Assembly: GCF_000514775.1 (NCBI RefSeq)
Contig: NZ_AZWO01000006.1
Location: forward strand, 155,460-219,459
Source of the DNA: Salinispora pacifica CNR114
GTDB lineage: Bacteria; Actinomycetota; Actinomycetes; Mycobacteriales; Micromonosporaceae
Direction: 5' to 3'
Length of the DNA stretch: 64,000 bases
The notes below the pieces were generated by a model. The model was not told the origin of the DNA. It searched no databases and worked only from the letters and a program-made list of their open reading frames with translations. The position numbers and the translations under genes were made by a program. This document shows, one piece after another, positions 37,955 through 46,954 of this stretch (its first letter is position 1; every line of letters starts with the position of its first letter).

Positions 37955-38596
37955 GTGAGCACGACTACCCCGGACCTGACCGTTGTCCACGCCGGCACTC
38001 TCGGCTACGAGGCCGCGTGGGAGGAGCAGCGCCGGCTGCACGACTCGGTGGTCGCCGACGAACGTGGCGACGCCGTGCTGCTGTTGGAGCACCCCAGCGT
38101 CTACACCGCGGGCAAACGCACCGAGCCGTGGGACCGGCCGATGGACGGCACGCCGGTCATCGACGTCGACCGGGGCGGAAAAATCACCTGGCACGGTCCG
38201 GGTCAGCTCGTCGGCTATCCGATCCTGCGCCTGCCCAACCCGGTCGACGTGGTCGCGTACGTGCGCCGGGTGGAGCAGATGCTGATCGACGTCTGCGCCG
38301 AGTTCGGGCTGACGGCCGGCCGGATCGAGGGGCGCAGCGGGGTCTGGGTGCCGGCGGACGACCGCGGGCCCGCGCGCAAGGTCGCCGCCATCGGCATCCG
38401 CGTCGCCCGCGGCGTCACCCTGCACGGCTTCTCGCTGAACTGTGACTGCGACCTGACGTACTACGACCGGATCGTGCCGTGCGGCATCAGCGACGCCGGG
38501 GTGACCTCGCTCGCCGCCGAGTTGGGCCGACCGGTGACCGTGGCGGACGCCCTTCCGGTGGTCGAGCGGCACCTGCCCACCCTCATCGAGCCCTGA
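37955..38596 (+). CDS. lipB: Lipoyl(octanoyl) transferase
   Basis: 213 residues. Moves octanoate from acyl carrier protein to lipoyl domains. Motifs are [29 protein letters not shown], the catalytic Lys in [11 protein letters not shown] (about 141) and the catalytic Cys in [13 protein letters not shown] (about 173). GTG 37955 gives M-S-T-T-T-P-D-L. In M. tuberculosis lipA follows directly; here 2.6 kb of other genes intervene. Confidence 0.95.
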   Translation: MSTTTPDLTVVHAGTLGYEAAWEEQRRLHDSVVADERGDAVLLLEHPSVYTAGKRTEPWDRPMDGTPVIDVDRGGKITWHGPGQLVGYPILRLPNPVDVVAYVRRVEQMLIDVCAEFGLTAGRIEGRSGVWVPADDRGPARKVAAIGIRVARGVTLHGFSLNCDCDLTYYDRIVPCGISDAGVTSLAAELGRPVTVADALPVVERHLPTLIEP

Positions 38597-38634
38597 GCCG
38601 CGAGGGCCCGGGCCCTGCCGAGGCCCGCCAGACC

Positions 38635-38672
38635 CGGGCCGGCGTCGATTGCCGACACCGGCCCGCTGGGTG
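38635..38672 (+). terminator. Probable terminator after lipB
   Basis: CGGGCCGG and its complement with an extra GTC/GAC pair around one mismatch, about 40 bases after the lipB stop in the convergent gap. No T-run. Confidence 0.4.
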
Positions 38673-38690
38673 GGCCGCACACCGGGTCGC

Positions 38691-39698
38691 TCAGGCTGGC
38701 CGACGCCGGATCCACCAGAGCGAGATGAGCGACAGGGCGGCGGTCAGGGTGAGTAGCACCCCGAGTTCCCGCAACTGCACCAGCCAGAACCGCCTTGCCG
38801 GCACGTAGCGCTCCTCCTGCAGCAGCCCCTGTGCGCCCAGCCACTCCCGGCAATCCGGTGTGCACTTTTCCTGGTCGGTCGGCCCGCGATACTCCGGACC
38901 GCCGGGCGTGGTCACGATGGCGTTCGACAGCTCCCACGAATCAGTTTCGCTCGGCCAGCCCTCGACCCTGGTCACCACGTCGTTCATTCTCGCGACCATG
39001 TTGGCACGCTCGGCGGTCAGCGCGGTGACGCGATGCACGGGGTCGGCGATCAGCGGGCGTAGTTCGACGGCGCCGATTTGTGTCGCCACGACGAGTGCCA
39101 GGGTCACCGCCATCGCGGCCAGGGTCTGGCGCAGCATCAGTCCGGCGGTCACCCCGATCGCGAAGGCGAGGGTGGCGTAGCCGATCGGGACCACGCCGCG
39201 GGTGGGAAAGACCAACGGGGTGATCAGATTGGCGTGGGCCAGGGTGGCGTGGGCGTCGTCGATGGGTTGCGCCCAGCTGGTCAGGGCGAGGCTGAGCGCA
39301 CCCGCGACGAGTGCGGCTGCCAGGCCACCGACCGACAGCTTGACGAGCAGCCAGCGGCGTCGGGAGACGGTTTGGCTCCAGGCGATCCGGTACGTTCCGG
39401 TTTCGAGTTCCCGTGCCACCGTCGGGGCGCCCCAGAACACGCCGACCAGGGCGGGCAGCCCGAAGGACGCGCCGACGCCGGCGAGCTGGACCCGGCCGGC
39501 CAGGCTCTGCTCTATCTCGTCCAGGAAGGAGTCTGCCGCCTTCTGGCAGTCGTTGCCGGTGCAGCCGGTGTATCCGGTGCTCACCGCCAGACCGCGGACC
39601 TGCCACCAGGTGAAAAGGAGAGCACCGAACAGCACGGCCAGGCAGGCTGCGCCGACGATGGCCTGGGTCCGGAACTGCCGCCAGGCCAACCAGGTCAT
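38691..39698 (-). CDS. ABC transporter permease
   Basis: 335 residues from ATG 39698, starting M-T-W-L-A-W-R-Q-F-R, a common start of ABC-2-type permeases. About six helices; an extracytoplasmic loop carries STGYTGCTGNDCQKAADSF, and a second large loop carries CTPDCREWLGAQG, so disulfides are likely. The start overlaps the ATPase stop by four bases (ATGA). The exported substrate is unknown; the linked YtrA-type regulator suggests a cell-envelope or antibiotic stress role. Confidence 0.87.
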   Translation of the reverse strand: MTWLAWRQFRTQAIVGAACLAVLFGALLFTWWQVRGLAVSTGYTGCTGNDCQKAADSFLDEIEQSLAGRVQLAGVGASFGLPALVGVFWGAPTVARELETGTYRIAWSQTVSRRRWLLVKLSVGGLAAALVAGALSLALTSWAQPIDDAHATLAHANLITPLVFPTRGVVPIGYATLAFAIGVTAGLMLRQTLAAMAVTLALVVATQIGAVELRPLIADPVHRVTALTAERANMVARMNDVVTRVEGWPSETDSWELSNAIVTTPGGPEYRGPTDQEKCTPDCREWLGAQGLLQEERYVPARRFWLVQLRELGVLLTLTAALSLISLWWIRRRPA

Positions 39699-40582
39699 CG
39701 CTGTGCCTCCAGCACTCGTTCCGGCGCGGCCGCCGGGGCCGACCCACTCAGGTAGGCGAGCAGGATGTCCTCCAGATCGAGCTGGTCGGCCTGCCACGAC
39801 GGGTCGTCGATCGGGGCGGTGCTGCGTACCACCAGGGTCGACTGCGCGGCGGTGTGCCGGTCCTCGATGAGAGTCCAGCCGTACGATGCGACGTCCACGG
39901 ACTCACGCCGAGGGCCGATCAGGCGATGGTGGCTGGCGAGCAGGTCGTCGACGTCGCCGGCCAGCCGCACCTGGGAGCCGACCAGCACGATCAGGTGGTC
40001 ACAGATTCGTTGTAGGTCGGAGACCAGATGCGAGGACATGATGACGGTCATCTCCTGCTCCGCCACCAGTTCCATCAGTGCCTGCAGAAACAGGCGGCGG
40101 GCGAGCGGGTCGAGCGCCGCCACCGGCTCGTCGAGCAGCAGCAGCTCGGGCCGTTTGGCGGCGGCGACGGTCAGCGCCAGATTGGCCCGCTGGCCGCCGG
40201 AGAGTTTGCCGGCCTTCTGACTCGGATCGAGCCCGGCCTGGGCGATTCGCCGCTCGGCTATCGCGCTGTCCCAGGACGGGTTCAGGCGGGCGCCCAGCCG
40301 TAGGTGCTCGGCGACAGTCAGTCCGGCGTAGACCGGGGCGTCCTGGGCGACGAAGCCGACCCGAGCCGAGCCACTGACCGGGCGCTCGCCGAGCACCTCG
40401 ATCATCCCGGCGGTCGGTTCGAGCAGTCCGCAGGCCAGTTGCAGCAGGGTCGACTTACCCGCGCCGTTCGGGCCGACCAGGCCGACGACCTGGCCCACCG
40501 GCACGTCGAGCGTGCAACCGGAGAGCGCGGTGCGGCGACCGTACCGTTTGGTCAGATTTTCCGACCGAAGCACGTTGGTCAT
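39695..40582 (-). CDS. ABC transporter ATP-binding protein
   Basis: 295 residues. Walker A GLVGPNGAGKSTLL, Q-loop FVAQDAPVYAGLT, signature LSGGQRANLAL, Walker B LLLLDEPVAALDPLA and the switch His in VIMSSHLVSD are all intact. A C-terminal extension of about 80 residues follows the nucleotide-binding domain. ATG 40582 overlaps the GntR stop. It forms a three-gene operon, regulator-ATPase-permease, with four-base overlaps. Confidence 0.93.
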   Translation of the reverse strand: MTNVLRSENLTKRYGRRTALSGCTLDVPVGQVVGLVGPNGAGKSTLLQLACGLLEPTAGMIEVLGERPVSGSARVGFVAQDAPVYAGLTVAEHLRLGARLNPSWDSAIAERRIAQAGLDPSQKAGKLSGGQRANLALTVAAAKRPELLLLDEPVAALDPLARRLFLQALMELVAEQEMTVIMSSHLVSDLQRICDHLIVLVGSQVRLAGDVDDLLASHHRLIGPRRESVDVASYGWTLIEDRHTAAQSTLVVRSTAPIDDPSWQADQLDLEDILLAYLSGSAPAAAPERVLEAQR

Positions 40583-40968
40583 GCCCTCGCCTCCGCGAAG
40601 GCGCGGAACGTGCTCAGGAACAGCGCCTCGACGCCTTCGTCGTCGAGGCCCGCCTCGCGGGCCTCGACCAGCCACTGTTCCAGCTTCTGCCGCAGCAGCT
40701 CCTGTGCCGCGACCGCCGGGCCGTCGAGCGTCTTCGCGATGAAGGTGCCCCGCCCCTGCCGGGCCGTGACCAGACCTTCGTACTCCAGCTCGCGGTACGC
40801 CTTCGACACCGTGTTCGGGTTGATCGCGAGCCGGGCCACCACCTCCCGGACAGTGGGCAGTCGGTCGCCCTCATGGAGCACGCCGAGCCGAAGCGCGTGC
40901 CGCACCTGCTGGATGAGCTGCATGTACGGCGCGACCCCCGACTTTGCGTTCAAGTAGAAATCGATCAT
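40579..40968 (-). CDS. GntR-family regulator, YtrA subfamily
   Basis: 129 residues. N-terminal winged helix (GVAPYMQLIQQVRHALRLG, EGDRLPTVREVVARLAINPN, VSKAYRELEYEGLVTARQGR) and a short two-helix C-terminal part (EGVEALFLSTFRAF) for dimerisation, the YtrA plan. It is the first gene of the operon and has a perfect palindrome 13 bases upstream of its start, so autoregulation of the ABC genes is very likely. Confidence 0.93.
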   Translation of the reverse strand: MIDFYLNAKSGVAPYMQLIQQVRHALRLGVLHEGDRLPTVREVVARLAINPNTVSKAYRELEYEGLVTARQGRGTFIAKTLDGPAVAAQELLRQKLEQWLVEAREAGLDDEGVEALFLSTFRAFAEARA

Positions 40969-40981
40969 CCGTCCACCCCCG

Positions 40982-41003
40982 TTCTGCTAGTTCTCTAGCA
41001 GAA
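40982..41003. promoter_or_regulatory. Operator palindrome for the YtrA-type regulator
   Basis: TTCTGCTAG (40982-40990), a TTCT spacer and CTAGCAGAA (40995-41003) form a perfect 9-base inverted repeat. It lies in an AT-rich patch directly upstream of the regulator start. Position and symmetry fit a GntR dimer site. Confidence 0.85.
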
Positions 41004-41240
41004 TAACTTATTCTGGCCACGCGTCAAGATCGCCAAACCGAGCGCTGGGTACGGCACGGGTGAGTGGTGCTGTCGGTCAGGTTCCACCGCTCTGCGGGGA
41101 ACTCCTCGCAGCACCGTGGCGGCACGGCGCCACGGCGGTGGGGCGTCGGGCGGCGCGGTGTCCGGCGTCACCGCCGCAGCGGCGTGATGCCCGTCGCCCA
41201 ACACGCATCGACGGTGGGCGACGGGCGTAGGCTCGACTTC

Positions 41241-42236
41241 GTGACGATCGAGCACTCTGCGCCGACGGCCGGTCAGGCAGCGCGTACCGCGACGCCCGCT
41301 CCCGAGGGGCGGCGCCTCCTGCGGATCGAGGCGCGCAACGCTGAGACGCCGATCGAGCGGAAACCACCCTGGATCAAGGTCAAGGCCAAGATGGGCCCGG
41401 AGTACACCCAGCTGCGCGGGCTCGTCACGCGCGAGGGGCTGCACACCGTCTGTCAGGAAGCCGGCTGCCCGAACATCTACGAATGTTGGGAGGACCGGGA
41501 GGCCACCTTCCTCATCGGCGGCGACCAGTGCACCCGCCGCTGCGACTTCTGCCAGATCGACACCGGCAAGCCGGCCGAGTTTGACGCCGACGAGCCCCGC
41601 CGCGTCGGCGAGTCGGTGGTCTCGATGGGGCTGCGCTACGCGACCGTCACCGGAGTCGCCCGCGATGACCTGCCCGACGGCGGCGCCTGGCTCTACGCGG
41701 AGACCGTGCGGCAGATTCACGCCCTCCGGCCGGGCTGCGGTGTCGAGCTGTTGATCCCCGACTTCAACGCCGTCCCCGAGCAGCTCGCCGAGGTCTTCGG
41801 AGCCCGGCCGGAGGTGCTCGGACACAACGTCGAGACCGTGCCGCGGATCTTCAAGCGGATCCGGCCGGCCTTCCGCTACGAGCGGTCCCTGGACGTGATC
41901 CGGCAGGCCCGCGCCGCCGGCCTGGTAACCAAGAGCAATCTGATCCTCGGCATGGGCGAAGAGCGCGCCGAGATCTCGCAAGCCCTCCGGGACCTGCACG
42001 ATGCGGGCTGCGAGCTGATCACCATCACGCAGTATCTGCGCCCCTCCCCCCGCCACCACCCCGTCGAACGCTGGGTCAAGCCGGAGGAGTTCGTCGAGCT
42101 TCAGAAGGAGGCCGAGGAGATCGGCTACGCCGGCGTGATGAGCGGCCCGCTGGTCCGCTCGTCGTACCGCGCCGGCCGCCTCTACCGGCAGGCCCTCGCG
42201 GCCCGTGGCGACGCCCCGGTTGACCGCGACAGCTGA
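41241..42236 (+). CDS. lipA: Lipoyl synthase
   Basis: 331 residues, radical SAM enzyme inserting two sulfurs into octanoyl-lipoyl domains. Auxiliary cluster cysteines lie in [13 protein letters not shown] and the radical SAM motif is [10 protein letters not shown]; the C-terminal Ser ligand region is [16 protein letters not shown] 41241 gives M-T-I-E-H-S. The upstream 270 bases hold the divergent GntR operator. Together with lipB it supplies lipoate to the E2 and glycine-cleavage proteins. Confidence 0.96.
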   Translation: MTIEHSAPTAGQAARTATPAPEGRRLLRIEARNAETPIERKPPWIKVKAKMGPEYTQLRGLVTREGLHTVCQEAGCPNIYECWEDREATFLIGGDQCTRRCDFCQIDTGKPAEFDADEPRRVGESVVSMGLRYATVTGVARDDLPDGGAWLYAETVRQIHALRPGCGVELLIPDFNAVPEQLAEVFGARPEVLGHNVETVPRIFKRIRPAFRYERSLDVIRQARAAGLVTKSNLILGMGEERAEISQALRDLHDAGCELITITQYLRPSPRHHPVERWVKPEEFVELQKEAEEIGYAGVMSGPLVRSSYRAGRLYRQALAARGDAPVDRDS

Positions 42237-42391
42237 CCGTTTCCGGGTGGGGGCCCCCGCCGTGGTCGCGGCCGCCCTCTCCCTGCCCCACCGGCAGGGA
42301 GGGACCTGCTCAGCGCCACAGGGGCGGCCGGCGCCCGGCATGACCAGTACGCCCAGGCCGCGCGAGATTCGCCGACCACTAGACTCGGGGC

Positions 42392-43081
42392 ATGGCAAAG
42401 CCCCAGGAGAAGGTCTCGTTCGGCCAGCGGCTGAAGCAGATCGGGATGGTGTTTCGGTTCACCGCCAAGCAGGACCGGTGGTTCGCGCCCCTGGCCTTCG
42501 CCGCGGTGGTCATTCCACTCGCGCTGACCGTGGTGGCGTTCTTCGTGTGGGGCTGGCTCTGGATCCCGCTGGGCATCCTGTTGACGCTGCTCTCCCTGCT
42601 GATCGTGCTCAACCTGCGCTCCAACCGGGCGATGATGAACGCCGCCGAGGGACAGCCGGGCGCGGCCGCGCAGATCATCGAGAACATGCGCGGCGACTGG
42701 CGGGTCACCCCGGCGGTCAGCTCGACCACGCAGATGGACATGGTGCACCTGGTCATCGGCCGTTCGGGAGTGATCCTGCTGGCCGAGGGGAACCCGCAGC
42801 GGGTGCGCGGCCTGCTCGGCCAGGAGAAGCGTCGGTTGGCCAAGGTGATCGGCTCGGCGCCGCTCTACGACTACGTGATCGGCCAGGAGGAGGGCGAGCT
42901 GCCGGTCCGCAAGCTGCGAATGACGCTGATGCGGTTGCCACGCAAGCTCAGTGGCCGGGATGTCAACGCGCTGGACAAGCGCCTCAAGGCGCTCAGCGCC
43001 CGCCCACAGCTACCCAAGGGCGCCATCCCGAAGAACATGCGTCCGCCGAAGGGCGCCTTCCGCCAGGCCCGCGGTCGCTGA
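42392..43081 (+). CDS. DUF4191 family membrane protein
   Basis: 229 residues. An N-terminal MAKPQEKVSFGQRLKQIGMV segment is followed by two adjacent helices (about 31-73), then a soluble domain with GDWRVTPAVSSTTQMDMVHLV, IGRSGVILLAEGNP and a basic C-terminus. This matches DUF4191, and as I recall M. tuberculosis Rv2219 sits in the same slot after lipA. Function unknown. Confidence 0.87.
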   Translation: MAKPQEKVSFGQRLKQIGMVFRFTAKQDRWFAPLAFAAVVIPLALTVVAFFVWGWLWIPLGILLTLLSLLIVLNLRSNRAMMNAAEGQPGAAAQIIENMRGDWRVTPAVSSTTQMDMVHLVIGRSGVILLAEGNPQRVRGLLGQEKRRLAKVIGSAPLYDYVIGQEEGELPVRKLRMTLMRLPRKLSGRDVNALDKRLKALSARPQLPKGAIPKNMRPPKGAFRQARGR

Positions 43082-43154
43082 CCTGCCGCGACCACGGCGG
43101 ATCGCCCCGCTGACCTGCCCGCGACCGCGGATCGCCCGCTGACCCCGAGCTGGG

Positions 43155-43550
43155 TCAGCGGGCGACGGGGGCGATGACCGAGCCCGCTGCTCGGTCATGC
43201 AGGCCACGGCGGTCGGCATCCATGATCAGGGCAGGTATCACGAGCGCGAGCAGGACACCGCGGAGTAGCGCGCGAAGCACCCCGATCCGACCACCGCTGG
43301 TCCAGGAGACACAGCGGACTCGGGTGAGGTACATCCCGGGGGTCTGGGCGAAGAGACCGATGAAGAAGCCGTACTCGACGACGAGCACGAGCACGGGAGC
43401 CCACCCGTCGTGGAACGGATCGGCGAAGATACTGGCGACCAGTATGCAGAGCACCCAGTCGATCACTAATGCGCCGAAGCGCGGCCCCAGGCCCGGACTG
43501 GCGGAGACGTCGGAGCGGGGCGGTACGGGCTGGTCAGCCGAGGTCGTCAC
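43155..43550 (-). CDS. RDD family membrane protein
   Basis: 131 residues from GTG 43550. Begins with a Pro/Ser-rich tail, then GPRFGALVIDWVLCILVASI, where the Arg and Asp spacing is characteristic of RDD proteins, and two further helices ending LIMDADRRGLHDRAAGSVI. Role unknown. It sits convergent to DUF4191 and divergent from glnA1, as I recall for the M. tuberculosis Rv2219A/glnA1 region. Confidence 0.85.
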   Translation of the reverse strand: MTTSADQPVPPRSDVSASPGLGPRFGALVIDWVLCILVASIFADPFHDGWAPVLVLVVEYGFFIGLFAQTPGMYLTRVRCVSWTSGGRIGVLRALLRGVLLALVIPALIMDADRRGLHDRAAGSVIAPVAR

Positions 43551-43715
43551 AGCGCTCAAGACTAGCCAGTGCCGCAGCCGGCTACACGCCGACCTACGCC
43601 CAAAAAACGGACCAAGCCTCGCAAGTTTCACTACACTGGCACACTGGCCCCTCCCGGGAGCATCAGGACTGACCGCTCCACGCAGCGAAGGCTTCACGGA
43701 GCCTCCGCGGAGGAC

Positions 43716-43753
43716 GTAACACGGCAGAAACATTGAAGACATGGCCGGGCAAC
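43716..43753 (+). promoter_or_regulatory. GlnR-like binding site upstream of glnA1
   Basis: GTAAC (43716-43720), six bases, GAAAC (43727-43731) is a good match to the GlnR a-site/b-site pair. A weaker second pair follows at the same spacing (GACAT at 43738, GCAAC at 43749). It lies 60 to 97 bases before the glnA1 start, where nitrogen control is expected. Confidence 0.6.
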
Positions 43754-43812
43754 CGCTCGGCCATAGCGTCGCCAGAAGCCTAGCCACTTCAGTGGACGAG
43801 CCAGGAGGACGA

Positions 43813-45237
43813 GTGTTCGCCAATCCCGAGGAACTCCTGCGTTACCTCAAGAACGAGGACGTGAAGTTCGTCGACGTACGTTTCTGTGATCTGCCCGGCG
43901 TGATGCAGCACTTCAATGTGCCCGCCGAGTCGATTGACGACCAGCTCCTCACCGACGGCCTAGCATTCGACGGGTCGTCCATCCGCGGCTTCCAGGCGAT
44001 CCACGAGTCGGACATGCTCCTGCTCCCGGACGTCGCCACCGCGTTCATCGACCCGTTCCGCGCGCAGAAGACCCTCGCGCTCAACTTCTTCATTCACGAC
44101 CCGTTCACCCGCGAGGCGTACACCCGCGACCCCCGGAACGTGGCGAAGAAGGCCGAGGCGTACCTGGCGGCCAGCGGCATCGCCGACACCGCCTACTTCG
44201 GCGCGGAGGCCGAGTTCTACATCTTCGACTCGATCCGCCACGAGACCTCGGCCCACCAGTCGTACTACTACATCGACTCGGTCGAGGGCTGGTGGAACAC
44301 CGGCCGTGACGAGGAGGGTGGCAACCGCGGCTACAAGACCGCGTACAAGGGCGGCTACTTCCCGGTGCCGCCGGTTGACCACCACGCCGACCTGCGCGAC
44401 AAGATCGTCCGTCGGCTGATCGACGCCGGCTACACCGTGGAGCGCTCGCACCACGAGGTCGGCACCGCCGGTCAGGCTGAGATCAACTACAAGTTCTCGA
44501 CCCTGCTGCACGCCGCGGACCAACTCCAGCTCTTCAAGTACATCGTGAAGAACGAGACCTGGGTCAACGGCAAGACCGCCACCTTCATGCCGAAGCCGCT
44601 CTTCGGGGACAACGGCTCAGGCATGCACACCCACCAGAGCCTGTGGCTGAACGGTGATCCGCTCTTCTACGACGAGACCGGCTACGCCGGCCTCTCCGAC
44701 ACCGCGCGCTGGTACATCGGCGGTCTGTTGCAGCACGCGCCGTCGCTGCTGGCCTTCACCAACCCGACGGTGAACTCGTACCGCCGGCTGGTGCCCGGCT
44801 TCGAGGCGCCGGTCAACCTGGTCTACTCGCAGCGCAACCGCTCCGCCTGCACCCGCATCCCGGTCACCGGGAGCAACCCGAAGGCCAAGCGGGTCGAGTT
44901 CCGCGTGCCGGACCCGTCGGCCAACGTCTACCTGGCCTTCTCGGCGATGCTGATGGCCGGCCTCGATGGCATCAAGAACAAGACCGAGCCGCCGACCCCG
45001 ATCGACAAGGACCTGTACGACCTGCCGCCGGAGGAGTGGGGCGACGTCAAGCAGGTGCCGGGCTCGCTGCCGGCGGTGCTCGACTCCCTCGAGGCCGACC
45101 ACGACTACCTGCTCGACGGCGGCGTCTTCACGCCGGACCTGATCTCCACCTGGATCGACTGGAAGCGGACCAACGAGGTCGACCCGGTGCGGCTGCGCCC
45201 GACCCCGCACGAGTTCGCGATGTACTTCGACTGCTGA
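43813..45237 (+). CDS. glnA: Glutamine synthetase, type I (main enzyme)
   Basis: 474 residues. Catalytic signatures: [35 protein letters not shown], and [10 protein letters not shown]. The adenylylation Tyr is in [10 protein letters not shown] (Tyr402), so activity is probably tuned by GlnE at 48689. GTG 43813 gives M-F-A-N-P-E-E-L-L with AGGAGG eight bases upstream, a typical start. This is the glnA1 ortholog, the ammonia-assimilating enzyme. Confidence 0.97.
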   Translation: MFANPEELLRYLKNEDVKFVDVRFCDLPGVMQHFNVPAESIDDQLLTDGLAFDGSSIRGFQAIHESDMLLLPDVATAFIDPFRAQKTLALNFFIHDPFTREAYTRDPRNVAKKAEAYLAASGIADTAYFGAEAEFYIFDSIRHETSAHQSYYYIDSVEGWWNTGRDEEGGNRGYKTAYKGGYFPVPPVDHHADLRDKIVRRLIDAGYTVERSHHEVGTAGQAEINYKFSTLLHAADQLQLFKYIVKNETWVNGKTATFMPKPLFGDNGSGMHTHQSLWLNGDPLFYDETGYAGLSDTARWYIGGLLQHAPSLLAFTNPTVNSYRRLVPGFEAPVNLVYSQRNRSACTRIPVTGSNPKAKRVEFRVPDPSANVYLAFSAMLMAGLDGIKNKTEPPTPIDKDLYDLPPEEWGDVKQVPGSLPAVLDSLEADHDYLLDGGVFTPDLISTWIDWKRTNEVDPVRLRPTPHEFAMYFDC

Positions 45238-45250
45238 ACCCCTGCAGCAA

Positions 45251-45294
45251 CCGGCCGGGTTGCCTCCACAACGTTGTGGAGGCAACCCGGCCGG
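45251..45294 (+). terminator. Perfect 22-base palindromic terminator after glnA1
   Basis: The left half 45251-45272 and right half 45273-45294 are exact complements, followed by TTTCGGTTT. It begins 14 bases after the glnA1 stop. Confidence 0.9.
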
Positions 45295-45343
45295 TTTCGG
45301 TTTCACGCCGAGATAGGCGTTGTCGCGGTACTCCCACACGTCG

Positions 45344-46846
45344 TCAGCCCGGCGGGAACGGGGACCGACCGGCCCGGGACCGCCACAGCCGCGGCACCCC
45401 CCACCCGGCAGCCACCACCACCAACCCGGTCATCACCAGCGCCCCCGGCGCCTTCACCAGCCGGGCCAGATTGGTGCCATCCGGCAAGGTGAGAAAGGCC
45501 GCCGCCGCGCAGGGCAACACGAACCAGGTCGTCCGCGTCGCGGCCGCCGCCAGCAGGACCAACGGCCAGGTCGCATACCAGGGGTGGAAGACGGGGGCGA
45601 GCACCACCGTCGCGGCAAGCGCCAGGCCGGCACCGAGCAGGGCCACCCGAGGCCGCGCCGCCTCCAGCCGGACCACCCGTTGCCGGACATCACCCAACGC
45701 GCGCAGGGCCGACCAGGCCCGCCACCACAGCACCACCAGGACCAGCGCCAACAACGCCAACGCCAACGCCCGGACCACCGGCACCGCCACGGGACGCCCA
45801 CCAACGAGTTCACCGGCATAATCCAGGACCATGCCGACCGCCGTGGGAGGCGATGTCCACTGCTCCAGATCGCCGCTGTGGCGCAGCCCGGCCACCCAGC
45901 CCAGGCCCAGGCCGGAGAAGACCGAGACGCCCCCCAGGGCGATCAGAGCGCCCGCGGCCAGCCAGCCGCCATCGCGCAGCACCGACCGCACGGTGAACCG
46001 ACCGAGCACCGCGGCGAGCGCCGCGAACGGCAGCACCACCACCGCAGTCGCCTTAACCCCCACCGCCAGCCCGAGCAACGCCCCCGCCACCAGCAGCGGC
46101 CACGGTCGGCCCGGGAACCGCACCACCACCAGCAGGCCGAGCAGCAGCAGCCCGAGCATCACCGCGTCGTTGTGCGCGCCCGCCACCAGATGCACCCCCA
46201 GCAAGGGGCAGGCCAGCGCCAGCCAGACCGCCCGCCGAGTCGGCACCCCCGCTGCCCGCGCCAACCCGAGCAGACACACCGCGACGAGCAGCACCCCGGC
46301 CACCGCGATCAGCCGCAAGACCACCACCACGCCGACCAGCCCACCACCGAGCGCCACCGCCAGCGCGGCGAGGAGCACAAAACCCGGCCCGTACGGCGCG
46401 GGCGTGTCCCGCCAGATCGGCGAGACCGCATCCGCCCAGGGGCAGCCCGCCACCGCCACCCCGACCGCGTACGGGTCAACGCCCTGCCCGTACGCCCAGC
46501 CCTGACAGGCGTACGAGTAGACATCCCGGCTGCCCAGCGGCGGCGCGACGAGCAGCGGCACCGACCACAGCCCGGCAGTGCGGTACGCCCACCCGGTTGA
46601 CGGCGTACCGTGCCGTAGCGCCCACCACGCACCGGTCAACAGGCCGGTGCCGACCAGCCAGAGCAGGACGGTCAGCGGGCCATCGGCGGCGCGCCACACC
46701 CGCTCGTCGGTCGCGTCGGGCAGCGCTCCCCCGAGGTACCCGGCGACGGCCAGCAGCACCGCGCCGACGAGACCGAGGTAGCGGACCGCTCCCGCCCGGA
46801 CCGGGATCCGCCCGGCCCCGCGCGGAGGCACGCCTGCGCCGGTCAC
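45344..46846 (-). CDS. MptB-like polyprenol-phosphomannose-dependent alpha-mannosyltransferase
   Basis: 500 residues from GTG 46846 (ATG 46918 in frame is an alternative). About twelve helices. The family stretch GSRDVYSYACQGWAYGQGVD followed by PYAVG, in an early extracytoplasmic loop, is the signature of the actinobacterial MptA/MptB GT-C group. WRDTPAPYGPG, HNDAVMLGLLLLGLL and FHPWYATW are also typical. It would extend mannan chains of cell-envelope glycolipids outside the membrane; exact linkage is inferred. Confidence 0.82.
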   Translation of the reverse strand: MTGAGVPPRGAGRIPVRAGAVRYLGLVGAVLLAVAGYLGGALPDATDERVWRAADGPLTVLLWLVGTGLLTGAWWALRHGTPSTGWAYRTAGLWSVPLLVAPPLGSRDVYSYACQGWAYGQGVDPYAVGVAVAGCPWADAVSPIWRDTPAPYGPGFVLLAALAVALGGGLVGVVVVLRLIAVAGVLLVAVCLLGLARAAGVPTRRAVWLALACPLLGVHLVAGAHNDAVMLGLLLLGLLVVVRFPGRPWPLLVAGALLGLAVGVKATAVVVLPFAALAAVLGRFTVRSVLRDGGWLAAGALIALGGVSVFSGLGLGWVAGLRHSGDLEQWTSPPTAVGMVLDYAGELVGGRPVAVPVVRALALALLALVLVVLWWRAWSALRALGDVRQRVVRLEAARPRVALLGAGLALAATVVLAPVFHPWYATWPLVLLAAAATRTTWFVLPCAAAAFLTLPDGTNLARLVKAPGALVMTGLVVVAAGWGVPRLWRSRAGRSPFPPG

Positions 46847-46954
46847 CGGGGTACCTCGGCGGTGGGGAGGGTTGTCGCGCCGGTCCGGCCGACGAGGTGG
46901 ATGGGCACGGAAGAACATGTTGCCAGTACCGTGGGCGCGGACACGGAGGTAGGC

